A program made the translations under genes and the position numbers. From positions 1 to 40,006 of the forward strand of contig JAKPCK010000136.1 of assembly GCA_029553295.1 (NCBI GenBank): DNA of 40,006 bases, in the 5' to 3' direction. Below, in pieces: positions 27,921 through 35,275 of the stretch; within the stretch, counting starts at the first letter, position 1, and each line of letters starts with the position of its first letter. Below the pieces are notes generated by a model. That model worked only from the letters and a program-made list of their open reading frames with translations, searched no databases and was not told the DNA's origin. Source of the DNA: Deltaproteobacteria bacterium. GTDB taxonomy: Bacteria; Desulfobacterota; Syntrophorhabdia; Syntrophorhabdales; Syntrophorhabdaceae.

Positions 27921-28430
27921 TCATACTGCATTCTCAATATTTTGCAATGTTTCATAGCACACTTCATCCGGTGTTTTCTCGTTTAACCCCTGATTGTGCC
28001 TCCATATATTGTATTTATCAATAAAACGTGTAATCTCCCTTCTCGCATGACTTATTGATTCATAAGCCTCTAAGTATACTTCCTGTTATTTTAGGGTTTT
28101 CCAGAAATGTTCTTGATGTTGTTCTTTAATAGAATGTCTATAAATTCCATAGAGGTAAACTGACCCCCTGATCTGTATTGAATATATCAGGTTTTCCGTA
28201 TTTATATATTGCTTCCTCTATGGCTTCTATGCAGAAGGATACATAAAGGGTATTAGATAATCTAAAGGATAATATCTTTATTTTTGCCCATTCCATAATG
28301 GCTACAGGGTAACAGAAACCTCTTATAGCACCATATTTAATTGGCCCTTGTAATATTGAATTCTATTGATATACCTAACGTCCATTTGCGTGTTCTGCCT
28401 GTGTTGGCAGTGGCTGAAATTATTGTAGCA
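27921..28430 (-). pseudogene. Degraded IS3-family transposase (OrfB, integrase-core fragment)
   Basis: Read on the minus strand, short in-order pieces match IS3-family OrfB: GFCYPVAIMEW, LSFRLSNTLYVSF, KYGKPDIFNTDQG, SMEFIDIL, FWKTLK, EVYLEAYES, RFIDKYNIWRHNQGLNEKTP, ending at a TGA at 27921-27923. There is a -1 frameshift near 28161-28166, an apparent deletion of about 15 codons near 28105-28115, and an in-frame TAA at 28086-28088. The N-terminal part is lost or beyond recognition. No terminal inverted repeats were found. It abuts the LysR gene's 3' end. Confidence 0.8.
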
Positions 28431-28437
28431 TGTCTGT

Positions 28438-29349
28438 TCAAAGATGTTCTATATAATTAACTCCATGGTTTCTATTTGAAAGTAGTATATCAATAAATGC
28501 CTGGGCAGGCTTTGAGAGCGTCATATTACTCAAAAATGCGATCTTTGAGTGCATCTTGAGCCTGAGATCCTTAATCTTTATCTCTCTGAGCAGCCCATTA
28601 TCTATCTCCCTCTGGACAACCGGCCTTACCATAAAGGATATACCTTCACCACTTATTAACAGTTCCTTTATGAAATCGAGGTTACTTGCCTCATAGAGGA
28701 CTGTAGGTGTCAGACCCCTTTCTTGGAATACATCCATAACCACCCTCCTTGTCCCTGAGCCCTCTTCCCTCATTATTATAGGTGTCTGTGCGATATCCTC
28801 AAAGGTCACATACTCTTTATTAAATATCTTATGTTCGGGAGAGGCTATAAATATTATCTCCTCTTCACTGAATTCAATGGTGTTTATAGCCTTTGGATAA
28901 TCCGTATGTGCCACTATGGCAAGCTCATTATGGAGGCTGAAGAGGCTCTGTATCATCTCTAACGAGCTACCTTCATTGAGTGTAATACTGATATTGGGAA
29001 ACCTCGAGTGAAATTTTGATATAAAACCGGGCATGAGATATCGGGCATAGGTCTTTGTCGTCCCTATATGGATGCTACCCTTTTTTAGCTCTGATAGTTC
29101 CTTTAAGGCCTTCTCTGCCTGATTTTCCAGCTCGAATATCTTTCTGGCATAATCGAGGAGGATATGTCCTGGTTCAGTGAGATATATCCTGTTTCCTGCC
29201 TTGTTAAAAAGCTTTATATTTAAGAGTTCTTCAAGATTTTTTATATGCAGCGAGACCGCAGGCTGACTTATGAAGAGTCTCTCTGCAGCCTTTGAAAAAT
29301 TCAACTCCATGGCAGTTATATAAAAAACACGGAGCTGATTTAGATTCAT
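28438..29349 (-). CDS. LysR-type transcriptional regulator
   Basis: 303 aa with an N-terminal winged helix-turn-helix (MNLNQLRVFYITAMELNF, AAERLFISQPAVSLHIKNLE) and a periplasmic-binding-like effector domain (about residues 90-295). The ATG at 29349 follows GGGGGGAAG; the longer frame from 29400 adds 17 residues without a ribosome site. It is divergent from the UbiD-family gene, with two dyad sites between them, so it most likely controls that operon in response to a pathway compound. The effector is unknown. Confidence 0.93.
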   Translation of the reverse strand: MNLNQLRVFYITAMELNFSKAAERLFISQPAVSLHIKNLEELLNIKLFNKAGNRIYLTEPGHILLDYARKIFELENQAEKALKELSELKKGSIHIGTTKTYARYLMPGFISKFHSRFPNISITLNEGSSLEMIQSLFSLHNELAIVAHTDYPKAINTIEFSEEEIIFIASPEHKIFNKEYVTFEDIAQTPIIMREEGSGTRRVVMDVFQERGLTPTVLYEASNLDFIKELLISGEGISFMVRPVVQREIDNGLLREIKIKDLRLKMHSKIAFLSNMTLSKPAQAFIDILLSNRNHGVNYIEHL

Positions 29350-29376
29350 CTTCCCCCCCAATTGTAAAATTATCTC

Positions 29377-29391
29377 ATAAGTTTTACTTAT
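29377..29391. promoter_or_regulatory. Candidate LysR operator 1 (T-N11-A dyad)
   Basis: Perfect inverted repeat ATAAGT-TTT-ACTTAT, containing the T-N11-A pattern (TAAGTTTTACTTA). Its centre is 33 bp (about three helical turns) upstream of the second dyad. It probably acts as the high-affinity recognition site and may also repress the LysR gene, whose start is 28 bp away. Confidence 0.55.
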
Positions 29392-29410
29392 ATGCAACAT
29401 AAAAAATATG

Positions 29411-29423
29411 TATTTGACAAATA
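29411..29423. promoter_or_regulatory. Candidate LysR operator 2 (T-N11-A dyad over the -35 box)
   Basis: TATTTGACAAATA is a perfect 13-bp palindrome with T-N11-A form. It contains the TTGACA -35 hexamer of the downstream promoter, as expected for an activation site. Confidence 0.5.
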
Positions 29424-29441
29424 TTTTTCAGATGTTAGAAT
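29414..29441 (+). promoter_or_regulatory. Candidate promoter of the UbiD-to-PpsA operon
   Basis: TTGACA (29414-29419), 16 nt, TAGAAT (29436-29441). A strong ribosome site AAGGAGGGG (29466-29474) precedes the ATG at 29477. Confidence 0.55.
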
Positions 29442-29476
29442 TGCAGAAATAGCAATACAATTTATAAGGAGGGGTT

Positions 29477-30883
29477 ATGCAGATAAAAGATATGAGAGAT
29501 TTTATTGCATTGGCAGAAAAGGAGGGTGAATTAAAGAGGATAAAGGCGGAGGTGGACTGGAATCTTGAGCTATCACATATCGCCAAGTTGAACGAAGAGA
29601 AACACGGTCCTGCACTTTTGTTTGAGAATGTAAAAGGATATAAATCCCCTGTTATAACCAGTGTCTGCACAGAGACAAAAAGACTCGCCATGATAATGGG
29701 AGAGCCCCTTAATTCGAGCCTTGTGGATCTTATGCGGGCATGGGTGGAAAAGGGCAAAAAATCCATACCCCCTAAATGGGTTGATAAGGCACCATGTAAG
29801 GAAAACATCATGATGGGGGATGATGTGGATCTATTTAAGTTTCCTGCCCCAAAATTTTATCCAAGAGATGGAGGCAGATACTTTGGCACTGCTCATTTCT
29901 TTATATCAAAAGACCCTGAAACAGGCTGGATAAACCTGGGCACCTACAGGGCACAGCTACTTGATAAGAACCATCTGGGTACACAGTTCATCAAAGGAAA
30001 ACATGCAGATATAATGCTGAAAAAATATGCGGCCATGAAGAAACCCATGCCTGTTGCCTGTGTTATAGGCTGTGACCCGCTTTTATTTTTAACAGGTGCT
30101 GCCCGTATCTCTGCCTTTGTATCAGAGTATGATTTTGCCGGTGCTGTACGTGGTGAGCCCATAGAGGTCATAAGAGGCGAGACTGTTGACCTGCCTATCC
30201 CTGCAACTGCAGAGATTGTAGTAGAGGGCGAGGTTGACCCTAATGCCTTCATGGACGAAGGACCTTTTGGTGAATACACAGGATACTATTCCGGTGTAGG
30301 GACAGATAAAAGGAACTTTGTAAAGGTTAACTGCGTTACATACAGGAATAATCCCATATTCTGGGGCACAACAGTGGGCCGTGCTGTCACGGACACCCAC
30401 ATGACCATGGCATTGACCTATGGCGCAACCCTCTGGCAGCAGCTTACAGATATGAAGATCCCGGGCATAAAGGCCGTATATTGTCCCCCTGAGGGTGCAG
30501 GAAGATTCATAGCCATTGTATCGGTAAAGCAGATGTATCCAGGCCATGTAGACCAGGTGGGCACAGCAGTAATATCTACAGAGATGGGTGCATATGGCTT
30601 AAAGACAGTAATTATAGTGGATGACGATATAGACCCGTGGGATATACCGAGGGTCTTATATGCCATTAGCTTTAGATTCCAGCCAAACCGCTGCCAGATA
30701 ATCCACAGGGGTCGCTCTACACCCCTTGACCCATCCCTTCCCATTGATGCCAGAGATATTACAGGCAGGATTATCATAGATGCCACAATACCTTACGAGT
30801 GGAAAGAAAAGCCCATCCCCATTGAACTCGACCCTGAGATGGTTAAAAAGATTCAGGCAAGATGGGGTGAGTTAGGCTTATAA
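29477..30883 (+). CDS. UbiD-family (de)carboxylase, possible phenylphosphate/hydroxyarene carboxylase
   Basis: 468 aa of the UbiD family, which uses prenylated FMN to (de)carboxylate aromatic or conjugated acids. The catalytic triad is visible: Arg158 (GTYRAQ), Glu261 and Glu266 (EGPFGE). With a PpsA-like gene downstream and a CoA ligase next door, carboxylation of a phenol or phenylphosphate to a hydroxybenzoate is the likeliest role; Thauera phenylphosphate carboxylase uses UbiD-like subunits. A plain hydroxybenzoate decarboxylase is the alternative. No UbiX-type prenyltransferase is seen in this window. First gene of the LysR-controlled operon. Confidence 0.85.
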   Translation: MQIKDMRDFIALAEKEGELKRIKAEVDWNLELSHIAKLNEEKHGPALLFENVKGYKSPVITSVCTETKRLAMIMGEPLNSSLVDLMRAWVEKGKKSIPPKWVDKAPCKENIMMGDDVDLFKFPAPKFYPRDGGRYFGTAHFFISKDPETGWINLGTYRAQLLDKNHLGTQFIKGKHADIMLKKYAAMKKPMPVACVIGCDPLLFLTGAARISAFVSEYDFAGAVRGEPIEVIRGETVDLPIPATAEIVVEGEVDPNAFMDEGPFGEYTGYYSGVGTDKRNFVKVNCVTYRNNPIFWGTTVGRAVTDTHMTMALTYGATLWQQLTDMKIPGIKAVYCPPEGAGRFIAIVSVKQMYPGHVDQVGTAVISTEMGAYGLKTVIIVDDDIDPWDIPRVLYAISFRFQPNRCQIIHRGRSTPLDPSLPIDARDITGRIIIDATIPYEWKEKPIPIELDPEMVKKIQARWGELGL

Positions 30884-30902
30884 AAATCTTCAAATAAGAT
30901 TT
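30884..30902 (+). other. Small hairpin just after the UbiD-family stop
   Basis: AAATCTT (30884-30890), loop CAAAT, AAGATTT (30896-30902): a perfect 7-bp stem directly after the stop codon, with no T-run behind it. It may protect the mRNA 3' end or pause translation; function unknown. Confidence 0.4.
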
Positions 30903-30910
30903 GAGGAGCC

Positions 30911-30956
30911 AGGGGTTTAAAGGTTACAGTGTCAAAGACCTTAACCTTTAGCCCCT
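30911..30956 (+). other. Long intercistronic hairpin (terminator-like or processing element)
   Basis: AGGGGTTTAAAGGTTA (30911-30926) pairs with TAACCTTTAGCCCCT (30942-30956), with one bulge and a 15-nt loop. A mixed T-rich stretch follows (gaacttttaatctttaatttta), but not a continuous T-run. It sits between the UbiD-family gene and the ligase gene and could give partial termination or differential stability. Confidence 0.55.
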
Positions 30957-30995
30957 GATTCTCGAACTTTTAATCTTTAATTTTAGGGGGGATCC

Positions 30996-32642
30996 ATGAG
31001 ACCAATAAGATACACAGATGAAATGATAGAGGAGTTTAAGGCAGAAGGCTACTGGACAGACGAGGTATTTACAGACTTCTGGGAGAGGAATGCAAAGGAA
31101 TTAGGGGACAGGGAGGCACTCGTTGATTCAAAATACAGGGTTACATGGAAACAGGCATGGAAACTATTAAATAACCTGGCCTATGCATGGGTGAGCCTGG
31201 GTATACCCAAGGATTCTCGTATTATAATACAGGCGCCCAATAGCGTCTACGGATTTATCGCCAGGATTGCCGCTGACAGGGCAGGCCTCATCTCCCTTAC
31301 CGTATACCCTTATCTCAGGGAAAAGGAACTGACCTATATGGTGGAGAAGACAGAGGCAGTTGCTGTAGCAATCCCGCATATCTATAGAAAATTTAATTAC
31401 CTTGAGATGTATAAAGAACTGAAAAAGACATCACCTTACCTCAAGTATTTCTTCCTCTTTGAAGAGGAGGTCCCTGAGGGCGTACCAGAGGGCTCTTACT
31501 CCCTCATAAAACTCGCCAACCAGGATGTAGATGAGTCAAAATACAAGGAGCTCGATGCAAGGAGATTCAGCCCTTACTACGATGTAGGGCTCCTTACGAG
31601 CACAACAGGGACAACAGGGCTGCCCAAGCTTGTAGAGTGGCCTATTGCCTCAAGGGTATGCACATCCAAGGCAAGGGTAGACATTTGGCATCTCACAAAG
31701 GACGATATTACTGTTGCCATAGCACCCCACGCCGGTGGTGCAGCAGGGACGCTCACATACTTTGCAGCACCCCTTGTAGGGGCAAAGACAGTAATGATGG
31801 AGGAATTCGACCCTGAGGGCGCCTTAAAGCTCATAGAAAAGGAAAAGGCAACAGCTATTGGGGTTGTGCCCACACACCTCGTCAGGATGCTCGAGGTGGA
31901 TGAGACAAAATATGATTTGAGCTCACTACGTTTTATCCGCTCTGCCGGTGGCTACCTACCACCTCAGGTGGCAGAGGAGGCAGAGAGGAGATACAAGGCA
32001 ATAATCACAAGTGACCTTGGGACACAGGATGTGGGCTCTGTTTCTGGATGCACAATAGATGACCCCGGTGAGATAAGAAGAAGGACAGTGGGCAAGATGC
32101 TTCCTGGCAATAAGGTAAAACTACTCGATGATAACGGCAATGAGGTAAAAGAAGGAGAGCCTGGTCAGCTCTGGTTCAGGGGTCCCCATGCACCTGCCGG
32201 GTATTACCGTGACCCTGAAGCCACTGCCGCTGTGTTCGATAAGGATGGCTGGACAACAACAGGGGACATAGTCAAGTCAGAGGATGGATACCTCTGGATT
32301 ATGGGCAGGGCAAAGGATATGATTATCCGTGGAGGCCAGAATATATATCCTGCCGAGATAGAAGGTATACTCAATGAACACCCAAAGATTGCAAATGTGG
32401 CTATTGTCGGCTATCCTGATAAGGAGATGGGGGAGAGGGCCTGTGCATATGTTGTCTTAAAACCAGGGGAGACCTTCACAAAGGAAGAGATGGTAGAGTT
32501 TCTCAAATCTAAAAAACTTGCCGCATATAAACTACCGGAGAGGCTGGAGATAGTGGATTCCCTGCCCATAGTAGGTGATTCAGGAAAGGTGGATAAAAAG
32601 GCACTCAAGGCAGATATAGAAAAAAAGGTGGCAGGGGGATAG
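30996..32642 (+). CDS. AMP-forming acyl/aryl-CoA ligase
   Basis: 548-aa ANL-superfamily enzyme that adenylates a carboxylic acid and transfers it to CoA. The P-loop TSTTGTTGLPK, TTGDIVKSEDGYLWIMGR, the hinge DMIIRGGQNIYPAEIE and the C-terminal catalytic Lys in GKVDKKALK are all present. The A5 motif, usually Y-G-x-T-E, reads DLGTQDVGS, similar to aryl-acid ligases of the EntE/DhbE type, so a hydroxybenzoate substrate is plausible. The ribosome site AGGGGGGAT precedes the ATG. The Tm-1-like gene follows 4 nt after the stop. Confidence 0.85.
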   Translation: MRPIRYTDEMIEEFKAEGYWTDEVFTDFWERNAKELGDREALVDSKYRVTWKQAWKLLNNLAYAWVSLGIPKDSRIIIQAPNSVYGFIARIAADRAGLISLTVYPYLREKELTYMVEKTEAVAVAIPHIYRKFNYLEMYKELKKTSPYLKYFFLFEEEVPEGVPEGSYSLIKLANQDVDESKYKELDARRFSPYYDVGLLTSTTGTTGLPKLVEWPIASRVCTSKARVDIWHLTKDDITVAIAPHAGGAAGTLTYFAAPLVGAKTVMMEEFDPEGALKLIEKEKATAIGVVPTHLVRMLEVDETKYDLSSLRFIRSAGGYLPPQVAEEAERRYKAIITSDLGTQDVGSVSGCTIDDPGEIRRRTVGKMLPGNKVKLLDDNGNEVKEGEPGQLWFRGPHAPAGYYRDPEATAAVFDKDGWTTTGDIVKSEDGYLWIMGRAKDMIIRGGQNIYPAEIEGILNEHPKIANVAIVGYPDKEMGERACAYVVLKPGETFTKEEMVEFLKSKKLAAYKLPERLEIVDSLPIVGDSGKVDKKALKADIEKKVAGG

Positions 32643-32646
32643 ATAG

Positions 32647-33861
32647 ATGAAAAAGATACTCGTTATCTCAACCCTCGATACAAAGGGGGTTGAGACCTTC
32701 TATCTGCGGGATAAGATAAGGCAGCTCGGCAAGACACCTGTTGTAATTGATATATCTATGAGACAGGCAGAGGGCTTCCGGGCTGATGTGACACCGGAAG
32801 AAGTAGCAAAGGCAGGGGGTAGCACCTATGAGGCGATACTGGCATCCCGTGAGAGGGCAAAAAATACAGCCATTATGACCAGAGGTGCATCCAGTGTGGC
32901 CCTTGAGATGTGGAAAAGAGGTGAGCTTGACGGGGTGATTGGCATAGGTGGCTCCACAGGCTCCCTTATGGCCACAGATGTAATGAGGGCACTGCCTTTT
33001 GGTGTCCCAAAGATGATGATATCATCAACAGCTGCCCTGCCGGGCATGTCTACGAGATACATAGATATAGGTGATATAGCCCTTTTTCATTCTGTTGTGG
33101 AGATCTCAGGGCTCAGCGAGGTATTAAAGAATGTCATAGACAGGGCTGCCCATGCCATATGCAGTATGGCAGAGGTGGCACCTTTAGGAGGGGTAAGGAA
33201 AGAGGGGGGTAGAAAGGCTATAGCCATTACCATGCTTGGACCATGTGAGAAATGCGCATCCAGGGTCCGTCAGGCCCTGGAATCAAAGGGTTTTGATGTT
33301 ATTGGCTTTTCTGCTGCCGGCATAGGTGACAGGGCAATGGAGGCCATGGTGGAACAGGGGCTTTTCAGCGGGGTTATTGACCTTGCCCCTGGTGCTGTAA
33401 TCGAGCACCTCGTGGGGGGTATGAGGGATGCTGGGCCTACAAGGATGGAGACAGCAGGGAGATCAGGTATCCCCCAGGTCATATCAACCTGTGGTTTAAA
33501 TCATATAACACCACCTAAGTCAAAATACACAGATGACCATAAAAGCAGGAGAAAATACGACCTTGATAAGTTCAGGACATGGCTTCGGGCATCCCCTGAT
33601 GAGCTTAAAAAGGCGGCCATGGAGTTTAAAAGAAAGCTTAACAATGCATCAGGTCCTGTAAAGATAGTCCTGCCCATGAAGGGGTGGTCTTCTGTTGATG
33701 TCCCGGGGAGCGCAACCTATGACCCTGAGGAGGATAAAATCTTTGTTAATGAATTGAAGAACGGGCTAAAAAAGGATATAGATATTATCGAGGTTGATGC
33801 CAATATGGAGGAGCCTGGCTTTGCCGAGGCAGTGGTAAGGGCGTCAATCAGTATATTTTAA
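32647..33861 (+). CDS. Tm-1-like ATP-binding domain protein (UPF0261)
   Basis: 404 aa matching the UPF0261 / Tm-1 N-terminal family (VISTLDTKGVETFYLRDKI at the start, GIGGSTGSLMATDVMRALP, MISSTAALPGMSTRY). The family binds ATP in the plant Tm-1 protein, but its bacterial reaction is unknown. There is no membrane segment or signal. Gene order (ligase, this, molybdenum trio) places it inside a catabolic operon, so it may carry out an ATP-dependent step or a C-C bond step. This is inference only. Confidence 0.8.
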   Translation: MKKILVISTLDTKGVETFYLRDKIRQLGKTPVVIDISMRQAEGFRADVTPEEVAKAGGSTYEAILASRERAKNTAIMTRGASSVALEMWKRGELDGVIGIGGSTGSLMATDVMRALPFGVPKMMISSTAALPGMSTRYIDIGDIALFHSVVEISGLSEVLKNVIDRAAHAICSMAEVAPLGGVRKEGGRKAIAITMLGPCEKCASRVRQALESKGFDVIGFSAAGIGDRAMEAMVEQGLFSGVIDLAPGAVIEHLVGGMRDAGPTRMETAGRSGIPQVISTCGLNHITPPKSKYTDDHKSRRKYDLDKFRTWLRASPDELKKAAMEFKRKLNNASGPVKIVLPMKGWSSVDVPGSATYDPEEDKIFVNELKNGLKKDIDIIEVDANMEEPGFAEAVVRASISIF

Positions 33862-33894
33862 GCAGTTATAAAACTTTGACTCAAGGAGGTATTG

Positions 33895-34779
33895 ATGCTT
33901 TTATTACCGAGGTTTGATTATGAGGAGCCAAAAGACCTTTCTGAGGCCTGCAGGATACTGGCAGGTCTAAAGGGTAATGGCAAGGTAATAGCAGGCGGGA
34001 CAGACCTGCTTGTTAATATGAAAAAGGGTCTTATCTCACCGACCTGTCTTGTCGGTATCAGTAAGATACCAGGTTTATCGGAGATAGAGCCTCAAAATGG
34101 CAGTATCTTCATAGGTTCAAATCTTATCGTGGCAAAATTAACAGAATTCGAGGTTATCAAAAAGAAATACCCCATGCTCTACGAGGCAGCATCTGTCCTT
34201 GGTTCACCGCTTATAAGGAATAGGGCAACCATAGGGGGAAATATTGTCACTGCAAGACCTGCTGCAGACCTGCCCCCACCCCTTATAGCCATGGGTGCAA
34301 GGGTCAGGTTAAAAAATAGAAGGGGGGAGCGGGAGGTAGAGCTCGACAGGTTTTTTAAAGGCCCTGGTGAGACCATTATAAAAAAAGATGAGATACTGAC
34401 AGGGATAATACTCGATGAACCACCAATATTCAGCGGGGGCAATTACATAAAACTCGGCCATAGAAAAGCCCTTGAGATTGCCATAGTCGCCGTGGCATCC
34501 TTTATAGTCCTTGACAAGCCAGATGGTATTATAATGGATGCAAAGGTCATATTAAGTTCAGTGGCACCAAAGGCAATCCATGCAGTCTCAGCAGAGAAGA
34601 CACTCATAGGTGAGAAACCAACAGACAAACTCATAGAAAGGGCTGCCAATCTTGCATCTCAGGATTGTTCACCCATAGATGACATAAGGGGAAGCGCCCA
34701 GTATCGCTGTGCTATGGTAGAGGTGCTCACAAAAAGGACATTGACAGCTGCATTGAAGCAGGCAAAAAAAAGTAGGTGA
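33895..34779 (+). CDS. Xanthine-oxidase-family FAD subunit (no 4Fe-4S insert)
   Basis: 294-aa FAD-binding subunit (VIAGGTDLLVN, ATIGGNIVTARPAADLPPPL). After ATIGGNI the chain goes straight into ARPAADLPPPL, where HcrB has its four-Cys insert, so this is the ordinary short form. The ATG at 33895 is chosen over the adjacent TTG because AAGGAGGT ends 4 nt before it. First of a FAD / 2Fe-2S / Mo trio (33895-37630) with the same gene order as the hcr trio but opposite orientation. The substrate is unknown. Confidence 0.9.
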   Translation: MLLLPRFDYEEPKDLSEACRILAGLKGNGKVIAGGTDLLVNMKKGLISPTCLVGISKIPGLSEIEPQNGSIFIGSNLIVAKLTEFEVIKKKYPMLYEAASVLGSPLIRNRATIGGNIVTARPAADLPPPLIAMGARVRLKNRRGEREVELDRFFKGPGETIIKKDEILTGIILDEPPIFSGGNYIKLGHRKALEIAIVAVASFIVLDKPDGIIMDAKVILSSVAPKAIHAVSAEKTLIGEKPTDKLIERAANLASQDCSPIDDIRGSAQYRCAMVEVLTKRTLTAALKQAKKSR

Positions 34780-34787
34780 GGTGAGGC

Positions 34788-35261
34788 ATGAAGAGAATAA
34801 TCAATCTAATAGTAAATAACAAGGCTTATGAGATAGCGGTTTTGCCAAACAGGACACTGACACAGGTATTGAGGGAGGATTTAAATCTCCTCGGGACAAA
34901 AGAGGGCTGTGGGATAGGTGACTGCGGTGCATGTACCGTGATATTAAACGGCAGGCCTGTAAATTCCTGCCTTGTCCTTGCTGTCCAGGCAAATGGATGC
35001 AACATCCAGACCATAGAAGGTGTTGCCGATGGAAATAATCTCCACCCTATCCAGGAGGCATTCGTGGAATATGGCGCTATACAGTGCGGTTTTTGCACCC
35101 CTGGCATGGTTCTATCTGCCAAGAGTCTCCTTGAGAAGAACCCAAAGCCCACTGAGATGGAGATAAGAGAGGCTATCTCAGGTAATCTCTGCAGATGCAC
35201 AGGATACCAGAAGATAGTGGAGGCAATCCAGGCTGCATCCAAGAAAATGAAGAAAAGATAA
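34788..35261 (+). CDS. Xanthine-oxidase-family [2Fe-2S] subunit
   Basis: 157 aa with both family clusters: CGIGDCGACTVILNGRPVNSC and QCGFCTPGM ... CRCTGYQKI. GAGGTGAGG just before the ATG is a good ribosome site. It is 8 nt behind the FAD subunit and 14 nt before the Mo subunit. It is the electron-transfer subunit of the second molybdenum enzyme. Confidence 0.93.
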   Translation: MKRIINLIVNNKAYEIAVLPNRTLTQVLREDLNLLGTKEGCGIGDCGACTVILNGRPVNSCLVLAVQANGCNIQTIEGVADGNNLHPIQEAFVEYGAIQCGFCTPGMVLSAKSLLEKNPKPTEMEIREAISGNLCRCTGYQKIVEAIQAASKKMKKR

Positions 35262-35275
35262 GGAGGAGAGATTAA

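Noticed and set aside
27909-27922. Terminator AGCGG-TTTTG-CCGCT behind the adenylate cyclase
   Set aside because: The T-run lies before the stem instead of after it on the + strand, and on the minus strand the tail is A-rich; the stem is only 5 bp.
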